A stretch of 64,000 bases of DNA, from positions 9,932,856-9,996,855 of the forward strand of contig OZ029929.1 of the NCBI GenBank assembly GCA_964023275.1. The letters are read 5' to 3'. This document shows positions 33,961 through 44,719 of this stretch, in pieces. The notes under the pieces are model-generated. The model was not told where the DNA came from. It ran no database searches and was given only the letters and a program-made list of their open reading frames with translations. The stretch's first letter is position 1; each line of letters opens with the position of its first letter. Position numbers and translations under genes: made by a program. The stretch is from Norana najaformis. Lineage: Eukaryota; Annelida; Clitellata; Crassiclitellata; Hormogastridae.

Positions 33961-34835
33961 TAAATATAAAAATGCATTTATTCATGTATAGCCACTTCAT
34001 CAGAATTCAGAATTGCATGACCAACACACGAGATCCTGCAGTGAATACCGAAAAGGCGTTGCTCGTAAATGTCAGACAGTTTTCTATTTTTGTTGTGAAC
34101 GGTCTCTATGGAATTCGTTGACCACGGAACTGACCGGTTGCCTTCTTTATGTAAAAGTAAATTAGAATTACATGGTCTCTTCGCGAGCCAGTAAGCAAAT
34201 GATACTGTTTTTATACCATTACTTTTTCGTTCATTTCTGTTTCATAAAAGCGACGACTGATTTCGTAGACGTGTGTTCCTGCAGAATCTAAGCGGAACCT
34301 CAGTTAGGCGGGTCTATGTACTGTGAAATACTGAATCCAAACACAATAAAAATTTGAAAGGGGAGGCAATGATGGTTATGGTGAAATAGCAAAGTGCTGC
34401 ACTGATGAGTATTTCAAAGGATGACATGACGGAATGAAAATATTCTTGGGAATTCTCATCATAGGCTCAGGGCCTGAATAACAGCACTATAATAATTTCT
34501 TATTAGGATAAACGGAAACTCGGGATTTCTATAGCGCCTAACGAAAGCTAAGTGTTGGGAACAAGCTTATGCACAGGCACTCAGTCAACGACGAAATCGA
34601 TAGGCATGAATGGTTCGATTCCAGCTGAACATCCAAGAGCCAGGCAGGCAGGCAGGTAGTCACACGGCCTCGGTGGGTGGTGTTTGGAATTGGATCTGAT
34701 AATACGATAATAGATATTAACATAACACGATGCATGGAATTCTGTAATATGCAGCTTGAGTGAGAGAAAATCGAATGTAGGCCAATATGAGTTATGAAAC
34801 TCTCATCTGTGGCCCGATGTTGCTCACGTTCCTGG
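33960..34835 (+). repeat. Composite repeat: M2, M3, inverted LINE tail, M4
   Basis: M2 (about 33,990-34,380) is followed by M3 (GCTGCACTGATGAGTATTTC ... TTCTTATTAGGATAA), then an inverted LINE tail (34,505-34,680), then M4 (ATTAACATAACACGATGCAT ... CATCTGTGGCCCGATGTTGC). The same order is seen at 37,800-39,290. At 59,430-59,830 M3 joins M4 directly without the tail. Confidence 0.7.
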
Positions 34836-34839
34836 ATCT

Positions 34840-34975
34840 TGACCTGGAACTGAACCCTTTTACTTACCGATTTTGTTTTGTATGAACACCTGTGAATAAG
34901 CTCGTTCCCGCGTCGCAGCTTTCGTTGGGCGCTGTAGAAATCTAGAGATTACGATTACGATTCGCATGAAATTTA
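34840..34975 (+). repeat. LINE 3' tail, plus orientation
   Basis: TGGATCTTGACCTGGAACTG through GCTTTCGTTGGGCGCTGTAG to GAGATTACGATTACGATTC. Confidence 0.75.
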
Positions 34976-35099
34976 CCTGATGATAGCTCTTAACTTTATT
35001 AGTGGAATGCGCTTATTTCCGTCTTCCTCACACGATCCGAATGCATAACTCATGAATGAATGATGATGAACTTTTATAGCGCAACTGTACCAAAAATCA

Positions 35100-36110
35100 A
35101 ATGTATATGATCTATATAAACCTCATCTGTGGCCGGATGTTGCTAACGTTCGAAAGAAAGAAATAACGAGTCTAATCTGAATTGTAGGCTCAAAGCTTCG
35201 ACTTTACACACTACACAGTCGAGTTAATCTTCACTGACGACGGTAGGCAGGTCTGTTGTGTTCCACATTCATTCGGGGCAGTGATATTGTATCTGACAAG
35301 GCCATGAAACTTCCGATTCAGATATCCTGGAATAAAGATGCAATTGATAACACTGTGAAGATTAACATCGCGGTGTGAAGTCGAACAAATTTGACAGTTT
35401 TTCTTTTCTTCGTTAATTTTAATTTTTACCTATCCTTTCCAAAGCTGTGATAACAAAATGACTTTTAAAAATTAATTAGCTTCAGTGGGCCCATGCTAAA
35501 ATGTGGGATTAAGATTTTATTAAATATATTAGGCTAGGGTCGATAGTTAAAAGGAAATTTTAAAGCAGAACTTGACAAGAATTTTTCTGAAAGAATTAAT
35601 TGCATTTAATTAATAAATTAAACCGAACTCTTCTTGTCTCTCGATTTTGTTTTGACTAAGCTCCTGTGATTAAGCTGGTTCCCGCAAGTTAGCTTTCGTT
35701 GGGCGCTGTAGAAATCTCGAGTTTACGATGACCATTACGAATTAAATTTAAAAATAACCCTTCTAAGTATTTGTATAATAATTTTCAATAACGATAAATA
35801 CCATAATTATTTGGCTGAAAAATACCTCCCCATATTGCAATAGACATTGCGTTTCCTCTTTCCCTCGCGCTTGTACTCTAAATCTGGGGTATCTCTCACC
35901 ACAGTCCACCAGTAGTCTGCTAATATAGCAGAACTCGATTTTATTGATACCTGCTTTCCATCGCCGAGGTGTTCTAGTGCATCGGTAACGCTTAAACCCA
36001 CAAACAGTAAAAGTACTTCTGGATGATGGCGCTTCAGTGACTTTAGGAGATTATCGTGGGTACGTGCCGTCTGCATCAATTGCATCAATATACGTTACAT
36101 ATTGAGAGAA
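35100..36110. repeat. Duplicate of the gene D upstream flank
   Basis: The segment parallels 59,800-60,520: CGGATGTTGCTAACGTTCGA, ATCTGACAAGGCCATGAAAC, TTGGCTGAAAAATA, GTACTCTAAATCTGGGGTAT and CATCGCCGAGGTGTTCT recur in order. A short LINE 3' tail (about 35,625-35,735, flanked by AATTAA) interrupts this copy and is absent from the other. A minus-strand open frame at 35,807-36,088 lies in it, but the paralogue does not keep it open. Confidence 0.75.
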
Positions 36111-36129
36111 CTCAGAGAGAAACCTGAAA

Positions 36130-36410
36130 ATTAACCCTCGAGAAGCTACAGAATGTGAAAAGTTTCGTCAATCTTCAGATGAAATATTGAATCCAGACGT
36201 ACCTCTATTTCGGGAGATAACTTCACGATGAAAACCTAACATTTAGCGATCTAATAGCTAAAATAGAGAAAAGTTATATAATGAATGTAGAAGAGATATT
36301 TGCACACTATTCTACAGAAAGCGAAGAGGAATTAAATGCACACAGAACTATAGAAGCCCTTTAAAACGGAGATTATTAACAATAATGCTGCTGACTTCAG
36401 AACTGTATCT
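36130..36410 (+). pseudogene. D-type ankyrin/nucleotidyltransferase gene relic
   Basis: About 36,220-36,405 aligns with gene D at about 62,600-62,770. Here CACTATTCTACAGAAAGCGA and GAGGAATTAAATGCACACAG match CATACTGTTCTACAGAAACC and GCGGAATTAAATAAACACAG there, and GCTGCTGACTTCAGA is shared. The equivalent protein stretch is the 'CSTETEAELNKHRTVELLL' and 'VNAADFRGNTP' part of gene D. Stops (for example in the CCCTTTAAAACGG stretch) and small indels disrupt the frame. It lies beside the duplicated D flank at 35,100-36,110, so it is the remains of a second D-type locus. Confidence 0.75.
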
Positions 36411-36414
36411 AGCA

Positions 36415-36800
36415 TTGCCACATCGCTCCATAATCATAACTGTCCCATAGCTCTGGAATAAACTCCCCCAGAATTACGACAATTTTCTGATCCTTCATAC
36501 GAACTCACCGGCGCTTCACCCTTTGCAATTTCTGCGCTGGTCTTTCACTCAAACTGAAAACATTTCTTTTCAAGAAATCTTATCCTGATTCTTCCTCTTC
36601 CCCTGTCTCTATTCTCGCTTCAATTTCAAGCACCATCCACCGTAGCAGTCCGACTGTCCGACTCCTAGATCTTGACCTGGAACCGAACCCTTTTGCCTAT
36701 CGATTTTGTCTTGACTGAGCGCCTATGAAAACCTGGTTCCCGCGATTTGGCTTTCGTTTGGGCGCTGTAGAAATCTCGAGATAACGATTACGATTATAAT
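36415..36800 (+). pseudogene. LINE ORF2 C-terminus and 3' tail
   Basis: Starts at CACATCGCTCCATAATCATA, the 'RSIAI..PLWNKLP.ELR' region, and runs through the common tail to GATAACGATTACGATTATAA. It abuts the D-type relic on its left, so LINE insertion may have helped break that locus. Confidence 0.65.
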
Positions 36801-37055
36801 TATCCGCAACTCACCGTGCGAACCAGTGTTTCTAGAGGCGCGAATTTTACAAAAGTGGAGTACCCACAACCATTGATCCCTAGAAGTTAGCAGTATTTCA
36901 ACAATCCTTTCATTCGGATAAGGACGACCGAATATATAAGATTAAAGTAAAAGCGAATATAAGAACTGTTTCGGTTTTTCTGATTAGACAACCACGGAAA
37001 ACCGACGCTGATCATCTTCTTCGTGTAGTTACACAAATCTCCTCCTGGATGACAT
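36800..37055 (+). repeat. Module M1 and short RT piece
   Basis: CAACTCACCGTGCGAACCAG through ATATAAGATTAAAGTAAAAG is M1. It is followed by about 50 bp of the 'HLLRVVTQISSWM' part of the LINE. Confidence 0.6.
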
Positions 37056-37235
37056 CATGGTTTATTTCAGATATTTGGATCTCGGGTTAGTACGGCTCGT
37101 ACACGGGGACTCTAATTGGGTGTCGCCCATTCAAACGGGCAGAGCTGGTGAAGGATCTCACTCGACCAATTCATTGCAAAATGAGCAGGGTCGAGGCCAC
37201 ACGCTCGCTATATAAAACCTGTAGCTCACATTGAC
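37055..37235 (+). repeat. tRNA-derived SINE body, head missing
   Basis: GGTTTATTTCAGATATTTGG, CGTACACGGGGACTCTAA, GAAGGATCTCACTCGACC and GGTCGAGGCCACACGCTCGC match the fuller copies at 57,420 and 58,885. The tRNA-like promoter half is absent because the copy is spliced into LINE sequence. Confidence 0.65.
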
Positions 37236-37800
37236 ATTTATGTAATTTCCTGAGCCTGAACTTATCTAAAGCTGGATTTATATCTATAGGCCATCGTCAT
37301 CTATTTACAATACAACCACTCCGTTCAACCAATTCCTCTTCCGCTCTATAGCTTCTTCGCCCCTCCGTCACCTCAACCGAATAGCTCCATATATCCATGG
37401 CTGCCCCCACCCCTCTGGAATAAACTCCGCTAGAATTACGACAATTATATGACTCATTACACAAACTGAAAAATACTTCTCTCCTTGTAATTTCTGCGCA
37501 GGTCTTTCACTCAAAACTGAAAACTCTCCGCTTCCACAATTCCTATCCAGATTCAACTCCTTCCCCAAAACACCTCTATTCCGCAGATCCTATCCTGATT
37601 TCTCTTCTTCCTCTATCTATTCTGCAGATTCAATTTCAAACACCATTTCCATAACTGCCTGCTTGCCTGACTCCTGTATCTTGACCAGAAACCGAACCCT
37701 TCCTGCCTATCCATTTTGTTTTGACTGAGTTCCTTTGTATAAGCTGGTTCCCGCGACTTGGCTTTTGTTGGGCCCTGTAGAAATCATGAGTATACGATTA
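37235..37800 (+). pseudogene. Internally deleted LINE copy with tail
   Basis: CCTGAGCCTGAACTTATCTA begins the RT 'LCLNLSK' region. It jumps at 'ATATCTATAGGCCATCG' to 'CTATTTACAATACAACCACT' and continues through the ORF2 end to the common tail. The junction is shared with three other copies. Confidence 0.65.
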
Positions 37801-39290
37801 CTATAAATATCAAATCGATTTTTTCATATATAGATTTCGAAACAAAATCTTTTACTGCAAATCTTGACAGCTAGAGCCGCTTCCGTGAGAATTCAGAGTT
37901 CATTGACCATCACGAGGGATCCTGCAGTGAATACCGAAGAGGCGTTTATCACAAATATCAGACAGTTTTCCAGTCTTGTTGTACACGGTCTCTGTGTAAT
38001 TCGTTGACCATGAAACTCACCAGTTCCCTACTTTATGTATAAAAAACTAGATTTCACACAGTTTTTGCACGAGCCAGCATGCACATGATACTACTTTCTT
38101 ACACTAGACTTTTTCGTTCATTTATGTTTCATAATACGACGATTGATTTTGTAGACGGTGTCTAAGTGGAGCAGCTGACAGTTAGGCGAGTTTCTGTGCT
38201 CTGAAAGATTGAATCCAAACACAATAACTGTGAGGAGGGGTGGCAATGATAGTTATGAAGAAGTAAGAAAGTGCTGCGCTGATGGGGATATCCAAGGCTG
38301 ATATGACAGGATGGCAGGGTTGCCAACCGTTCCGGATTCGCCTGGACAGTCCTGGATTCGTTCTTGTGCGACACGTCTGTCCCGTTTTTTTCCAAATTAT
38401 CCCCGAACTTGGGGTAAATATCCACTTCACCAAATGTTTTTTTCGCACACTAAACTCCAACAGCCGGCCGTAAATAAGTTTTACAGAGTGACCATAGAAT
38501 AGAGGATAGTTAGTTTAGTAATCTATCCTTTATGGAATCATGGCACGGCAACAACAGTGTTCAAGGGCTGACGTTTGTCGCGGGAATCTATTTACAGCTT
38601 TTAGCGGATTGTTGAGTCAAATTTTGTAAATAGGCCACTTGTCTCTTGCTGATTTGAGTCAAGTCATTCGACTGTAATTTTTAACGGCTATTTGCAGTAG
38701 ATCCTGCATTAGGCTGATGCTACATTAGTCACATACAGTGACGTGGACAGGGTAAACTGATACTGGCATATCGAGTGGCTATGCGGGAGTCCCGGATTGG
38801 CAGAATCAAGAGTTGGCAGCCTTACAGGATGGAAATATTCTTGGAAATTCTCATCATAGGCTCATTGCCGGAATAACAACTTTATAATAATTTCTTTTTA
38901 GGGTAATCGTAAACTCGAGACGTCTAAAGCGCTCAACGAAAGCTAAGTCATGGAAATGAGCTTATGCTAATAACATTCATCACCCCAATAGGCGATCATT
39001 CAAAGAGAAAATGGACAGGGAAGAAGGATTCGGTTCCAGGTCAAGATCCAAGAGGCAGGCAGGCAGGCAAGCAGGCAGGCAGGCAGGCAGGCAGACAGCA
39101 AGGCAGCCAGGCAGGCAGGTGGCTAAGGTTGATGGTGCTTGGAATTGGATCTCACAACAGGATGATAGATATTAACATACTACGATGCATGGAATTCTGT
39201 AATATGCACATTGAGTGAGAAAAATCTAATGTATATGAGTTATATAAAGCTCATCTGTGGCTCGATGTTGCTCACGCTCACTCATACATT
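37800..39290 (+). repeat. Composite repeat: M2, M3 with MITE, inverted LINE tail, M4
   Basis: M2 at 37,800-38,265, M3 at 38,270-38,314 and 38,833-38,900 (split by the MITE), inverted LINE tail 38,905-39,130 with a CAGG array at 39,050-39,118, and M4 at 39,145-39,290. The order equals that at 33,960-34,835. Confidence 0.7.
38315..38824. mobile_element. hAT-like MITE, 510 bp
   Basis: CAGGATGG is duplicated exactly at both edges (38,307-38,314 and 38,825-38,832). The ends are inverted: CAGGGTTGCCAAC at left, and TAAGGCTGCCAAC as the reverse of the right end. An 8-bp target duplication with CAGGGTTGCCAAC-type ends fits the hAT superfamily. Related M3 copies at 34,410 and 59,610 lack the insert, giving empty sites. 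No transposase is encoded. Confidence 0.75.
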
Positions 39291-40094
39291 TCTTAAATTT
39301 TCTGTACCTCTATCCTTTCCGTCGTTGAAGTTTTGTCTGAGCCCCTGCATTTGTACGAAAACCTTTTAAAGCTTTGGCAGATGTCACTGATAACGGGAAA
39401 ACTTAACTTTCTTATATCTGAAAAGCATCTGGTTCTTCTCATTATAATGCAAATCATTACCAAGTGTCAAAGAAGGCTTTCCTAAGGTTGAACTGTTACG
39501 AATTTTGTCTAAAAAATTAAAGATGTGTGGATAGAAATGGAAAATGATACGCAGCCTATCAATCATTTCGACAGAGTGGCAGGCAACTGTGGACATCTGA
39601 AATGTCTACGTGAGATAAAACAGGCAAATAACACTCATCACTCCAATATGCAATTCCTCTTCTTTCTACTCAGCCTTTTAAATAGCTGAAGTTAACGAAA
39701 CTTGGCCTCGTGATCCATTTAAAAGATGCTAGAAAAATGTAGCATATACATGTATATAATGCCACTACATAACAAGGCCACGGATGTCTAAATTTTGGAT
39801 TCAGATATCCATAAACAGGGCTTAAGGATGGAGAAACTGAATGGGTAATGTGCATGCTTGAACTAGGGAAAATACGATATTGAAAAGGAAAGACAGCTTC
39901 CATCACAGTGTTTTTTTTCTAAAATGAACGGAATCGCAAAAATTCGTAATTTTGAAGTGTTTTCGGTGGATTATATTGAGACTTTCACGTTGTATTTTGG
40001 CTCTTCTTTGGTCTTCCATCCCAACATAACAGACGACAGGGGACGGGGCACCCACCCCTAGATCCGCCATTGGTACATTAGATTCTCTCATCGA
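39291..40094. other. No gene recognised
   Basis: Several short frames of 60-80 codons occur on the minus strand without family resemblance. No shared repeats were noticed. Confidence 0.4.
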
Positions 40095-40480
40095 GACATA
40101 ACACTCATGCTCTTCGTTTTCTACACTGGTTTTCTGTATCTAAGCGTATCCGCTGCAAACTGGTACTTTGTATAAACAAAGCTAACACTCCTCAAGTAGA
40201 AAGTACATGCAAATCATTTGTCATCCTACTTACCATTACTGGCAACACCCAGTTGAAAACCGTTCCTGTCTTTAATCAGCATCTTCTGGAATGTATGTTG
40301 ATCCTGGTATCCTGGTGACGTCCTATCTTTGGCTGACGTTCATTGACAGTTGCTACCTTCTCAGGCTCGCATCTTTCTTACACAGACTACATTTCGCTCA
40401 GAACTTACTTGTTTCAGTGTATTTTGCAGTTCTAAATATTTTTTTGTTGCTCGGCGTCAATATGCATTTCTGAACTTTTT
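40095..40480 (+). pseudogene. LINE ORF2 C-terminal remnant
   Basis: Plus-strand translation gives HALRFLHWFSVSKRIRCKLV, LCINKANTPQVEST, matching 'LHWLPV..RI.+KL.L...KA'. Frame changes follow. It belongs to a different LINE lineage from the copies ending in the TTACGA tail. Confidence 0.6.
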
Positions 40481-40646
40481 AAGGAGGCATTATCAAATTG
40501 CAGTCTTATTGTATTGTAGACCTATGTCCTATGTATACATTTGGGTATTTAATAACTATTTATATAACGCCTGTTAAAGACATCTCGATGTTTCTGCCAT
40601 AGGTAAAGCAAATATAGTACACAGGCTCTATAGTTTTAACGGTAAC

Positions 40647-41269
40647 AGGACAATAACCCCCCCCGGACAATTACCCCCCGGACAACAACCCCCCGGACAA
40701 TAACCCCATGCAAAAAACACCCCGGACAATTACCCCCTGTACTGATACAGTACATACAGTAAAGAGTAGACATGAAAGACTTGCCATACATCAAAAACTA
40801 ATTATTAGACAATTATTAGACAATTGGGCACAGACTAGACATGAAAGAATTACCATACAACATGAAAGAGGTCAACTACTATATAATGGAAATGGAAAAT
40901 ACAAAGTTTAAAAAGTTGATCTATTTCTATCCATGATGGAATTTATAAAATCTGATCGAGGAAAAGACAAACTTAGTTTTGACTTTCTACGTGGAATAGC
41001 TCACAACCTTTCCTTTTAAGTTCAATAAACTAATAAACAATAAACAGCATTTTCTGTTACACATTTAATTTCATACCGTGACGTTGCATGGTTCTCCAAT
41101 ATATGTCTAATAAATTAATATATAAACTGTATGATCAATTTGCATTATTTGTATATTTATATAATTAATATATCAGTATAGGAGGCTCATGTCCGGGGGT
41201 TATTTGCATGGGGGGTTATTGTCCCGGGGGTTATTGTCCGGGGAGTAATTGTACGGGGGTTATTGTCCT
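40647..41269. mobile_element. MITE-like element with C-rich tandem inverted ends
   Basis: The left end (40,647-40,738) is a tandem array of GGACAATAACCCCCC-like units, and the right end (41,191-41,269) is its inverted counterpart (GGGGGTTATTGTCC units). Both arms carry the same irregular unit with ATGCAAA(A/T)AAC in the matching internal place, so the arms are true inverted copies rather than two independent arrays. The AT-rich interior contains partial direct repeats (TAGACATGAAAGA occurs twice) and one 67-codon frame that follows those repeats. No target duplication could be fixed. Confidence 0.7.
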
Positions 41270-41419
41270 AGAAGCAGTTTTAGCAAATGAGACTATAGCA
41301 CTATATGTCTACTAGTTACAGCTTGATTGCCAATCGAATCCCTGCCACTACGCTAATGTTCCAATCGCTAACACGACTTGCTTTTGGTCATTTAAAGGCC
41401 TAAGCCTGTCCTCTTGAGA

Positions 41420-41640
41420 CGGTCAAGAGCGCATGTGTTCGCAGTTACATCACGCAGTGGCCACAACCTTTGAACGCCAGAAGTTAGTATCATTTGCCTT
41501 TCTTTGTATAAGGACCCCGCGAATTCCTAAAACAAATGCAGAACCTGATTAATTACTGCTCAGAATTTTTATATAGATCCGTTACCCACGAAAACGTACG
41601 CACTGGAAATTTCCTGATGTTATGGTTTCATATTCACATT
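41420..41640 (+). repeat. Module M1, diverged copy
   Basis: GAGACGGTCAAGAGCG, CAGTGGCCACAACC, CCAGAAGTTAGTA and ACTGGAAATTTCCTGA match the other M1 blocks in order. No LINE follows it here. 41,641-42,189 shows no recognised gene. Confidence 0.5.
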
Positions 41641-42530
41641 CGACACCACATCAAACAGCCCAGTAGCAATCATAACTAGCACAAGTTCGAAGGCGAAAGT
41701 GAACAGATGTCTATTATACACTAATTACAGTCTCCAATTTATCCCTTCAAGTTTCCCATTTCCATGCATTTCGCTGTTTAGTTTAAACTAGTACAATTTC
41801 GCGGGCAAAAGTGATGTACTCATCCTCTTAATAAACCAAAATGCCTCATAAACCAAAATGCCTCATGTACTTCACACCCAATGCACATGTCTACCCAAAA
41901 CGCCTAACAGATTTCCTTTACATTAATTAAAGTCTCCTCGGTAACCCTTCAAATTTGACATTTGACTGCCTATGGACGCCCACGATGTTACTTGGCCATG
42001 GAGCTGGATCCTGCTCGCGAACTCGCTCGATATAATGGCACAACCGTTCTAGCTTCATGGCCCCCATGGAATGATGTGTTGGCAGCTCTTAATCCTTGTG
42101 TTTCAACAGAATGTTGATGGCCAATATTTGAAGACATTACACTCGAACGCAACAGTTTAGTTTAAAATGCATCGGTGTGAAACGGAAATATAGTTGGGAG
42201 ATTATATTTTTGTAATCTTTCAAGACAGTATAAGCTAATTTGCTGAATTAAGAAGGCTAGACACAAACTTTTCATATAAACTTAATATTCATTTGACGCT
42301 TTAACTAATCGGTTCCGTAATATTATGGACATGTTGCTGACTCATAACATGAGGCATATGACAGAGCTATTGACCAGATACATGCGACTGGCATTTAACT
42401 TTTACTTTTAAATTAGTGTATATGCAATCTTCATAATTTGCCCTATTTAAATTTTATAAAGCCACAAGTAACTGCGCCAAAAAAGGCAACAATATAAAAA
42501 GCATTTGATTACACGCGTTTTTCATGTACA

Positions 42531-42625
42531 TGGCTTCTGGTTTCAAATTGTTCTGGCTTGAAATTGTTCTGGCTTAAAATTATTCTGGTTTAAAATTGTT
42601 CTGGCTTGAAATCGTTCTGAGTTGA
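42531..42625 (+). repeat. Minisatellite, 16-bp unit
   Basis: About five to six tandem copies of a TTCTGGCTTGAAATTG-like unit. The matching points in units 1 (12,970) and 3 (52,995) have a single unit, so the expansion happened in unit 2. Confidence 0.8.
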
Positions 42626-44719
42626 GGTCGTGTTAATTGCTGTGCTGAAAAGTTTCTCAAAACATCTACGATATTAAGAGGTGACGAACATCAATATATC
42701 ATTGGCGTGCACGAATCCTGGCCATACAATCACTCGACTGTATGGATAATTGCGACCAAGTCGGTCAGCATCGGTGTTATATATGTAAATGAATGTTATA
42801 TGGAGAATCTGCATTTTTAAACACATCCAGGTCTGGACTTTTATTAGGAATTATTGTGCACATAGCCTAGGAGTGGGCCAGTTGTGAAGTCAGAAATTCG
42901 AGCATAGTAATAAAGCCGAGTAAGCCTAAACGAAAACAACACGTTAATTACCAAGCGGATATACACTAGGCCTACATGTATGCATATATAGGTCTATCGC
43001 TGTCACTTCCTATATAACTAATAGGACAATTGTGTTTGCTAGGAAGGCAGAGTTGAACATTAAAGTATATACAGCACGCATGTTGTTGAACAGATATCAT
43101 GGTAGGTCAATAAAGCATAATACTTTATGATTCTGTAAATGGCTGTTACTACAGTTGTATTATATTATCAGTGTTTTGGTGGTATAATGGCCAATCGCTA
43201 ATGCGTTTGTGTTTAACCTCAGCATCTGAGGTTCCTGGCTTGATGCATCATGTAAAATTAGCAATGCTACCCAAAGTCAAGGAAAGTTTTCCCAGCTGTT
43301 GCCGTGTTATCAGTCAAAATATTCTCCAAGCCCAGGACCCTGCCGGTAAGGAGAGTTGAAAGCAGCACATAATACATGAACGATTGTTTACTTTCACTTA
43401 AGTTGAGGTTCCATTTACTCAGCTGGCTTGGGTTCGGTGCCAGCAAGAAGATGTACCTGTTTAAAAATGCAAGATATAAAGGTTATTTTCTGGTGTTGCA
43501 ATATGATGTTTGCAAATGCATTTAAGTGAAGCAGCATGGAGCCCGATTATTCCTCATACAGACCTAGAGATGAATTAATAGATCTAATTATTCCATATTT
43601 CTTATTACACTGTCATTTCGAAAATATTGTGTATGAGTTGTGAGTGTTAATGAATAACTGTACAGGAGGCAGTATTATGGTTTTAAGAAAACATTTAACT
43701 TTTGTGGAAGTATTTGACTTTGTAGACGTTGTTGAAGCGAATGAATGGAAGAAGAAAGTTATATGGATGGAAACTGTTTCTGCTTATCTAAAGATTTTGT
43801 TACAGTTAATCGCAATATTTATGCCCATATCTTGTTTGGTGTCTTAAGAATTACGTGTCTTTTTTCACAAAGACTTTTGATTTAATTAATAGTTTTTGAA
43901 CTTCAAAGAATCTAGTTAACTGTATATGTTATTCTGTAGCTTAAGAAGAAACGCTTCTTCTCATAACTTAACGGTTTGCCTGGATGTACAAATACGTTGA
44001 ATGGTAGGTCCAATCTCATCCACTCATTTTTACTAAGAAAGACATTGGACATGACAAACGATCGAGTATATATGTGCAGAAATAAAGAAGAGTAAGTATT
44101 TCGGGTGTTAGAGGTTCTATATTTCAACCCCCCGGTCTAATTTGAGGAGTCCCGCCGCTAAAGAATTTCATAAAAGTAAAGGTAAATTTAAAGTATGGAC
44201 TAAGAACACTGACCCAAATGGGCCTACACACGCGGAAATATGGTTCATATGACCGCACATGTAAGTAATTATATATACGTACAAGTTTCCGGCTATAAAA
44301 GTAGGCCAGGAGCGACACCAGTATTATGACCTTATGTGCGCGGTTGATGAACACATATCTGATGGAGTCAATCCTTACGAAGAATAAAAGGGACTAAGCC
44401 GAGTCTTAATTACGGACAGCTGGCTTAAAATATTGATATTCGGACATACCATAGGAGCCAAAGTAACACTTCTTATGTGTAAACAGTTTATTGTTTTATA
44501 AGACGAGAAAAAGTTGGCCTATTTATTCCAAATAAAGAGTTATAAATTCAATCGTTAAACAAAACTGACCAATAATCCATATGAAAAACCTAAAAATGTA
44601 TTTATCTGCTTTGTCAAAAAATACAAAAAATCAGTGATTTTTAACACACTAAGGTATTGCTAGATTTAAAGTGCACATTTCGAGGTGTAAGGATCATGGA
44701 TTCCGTTACTGTGAGTAGT

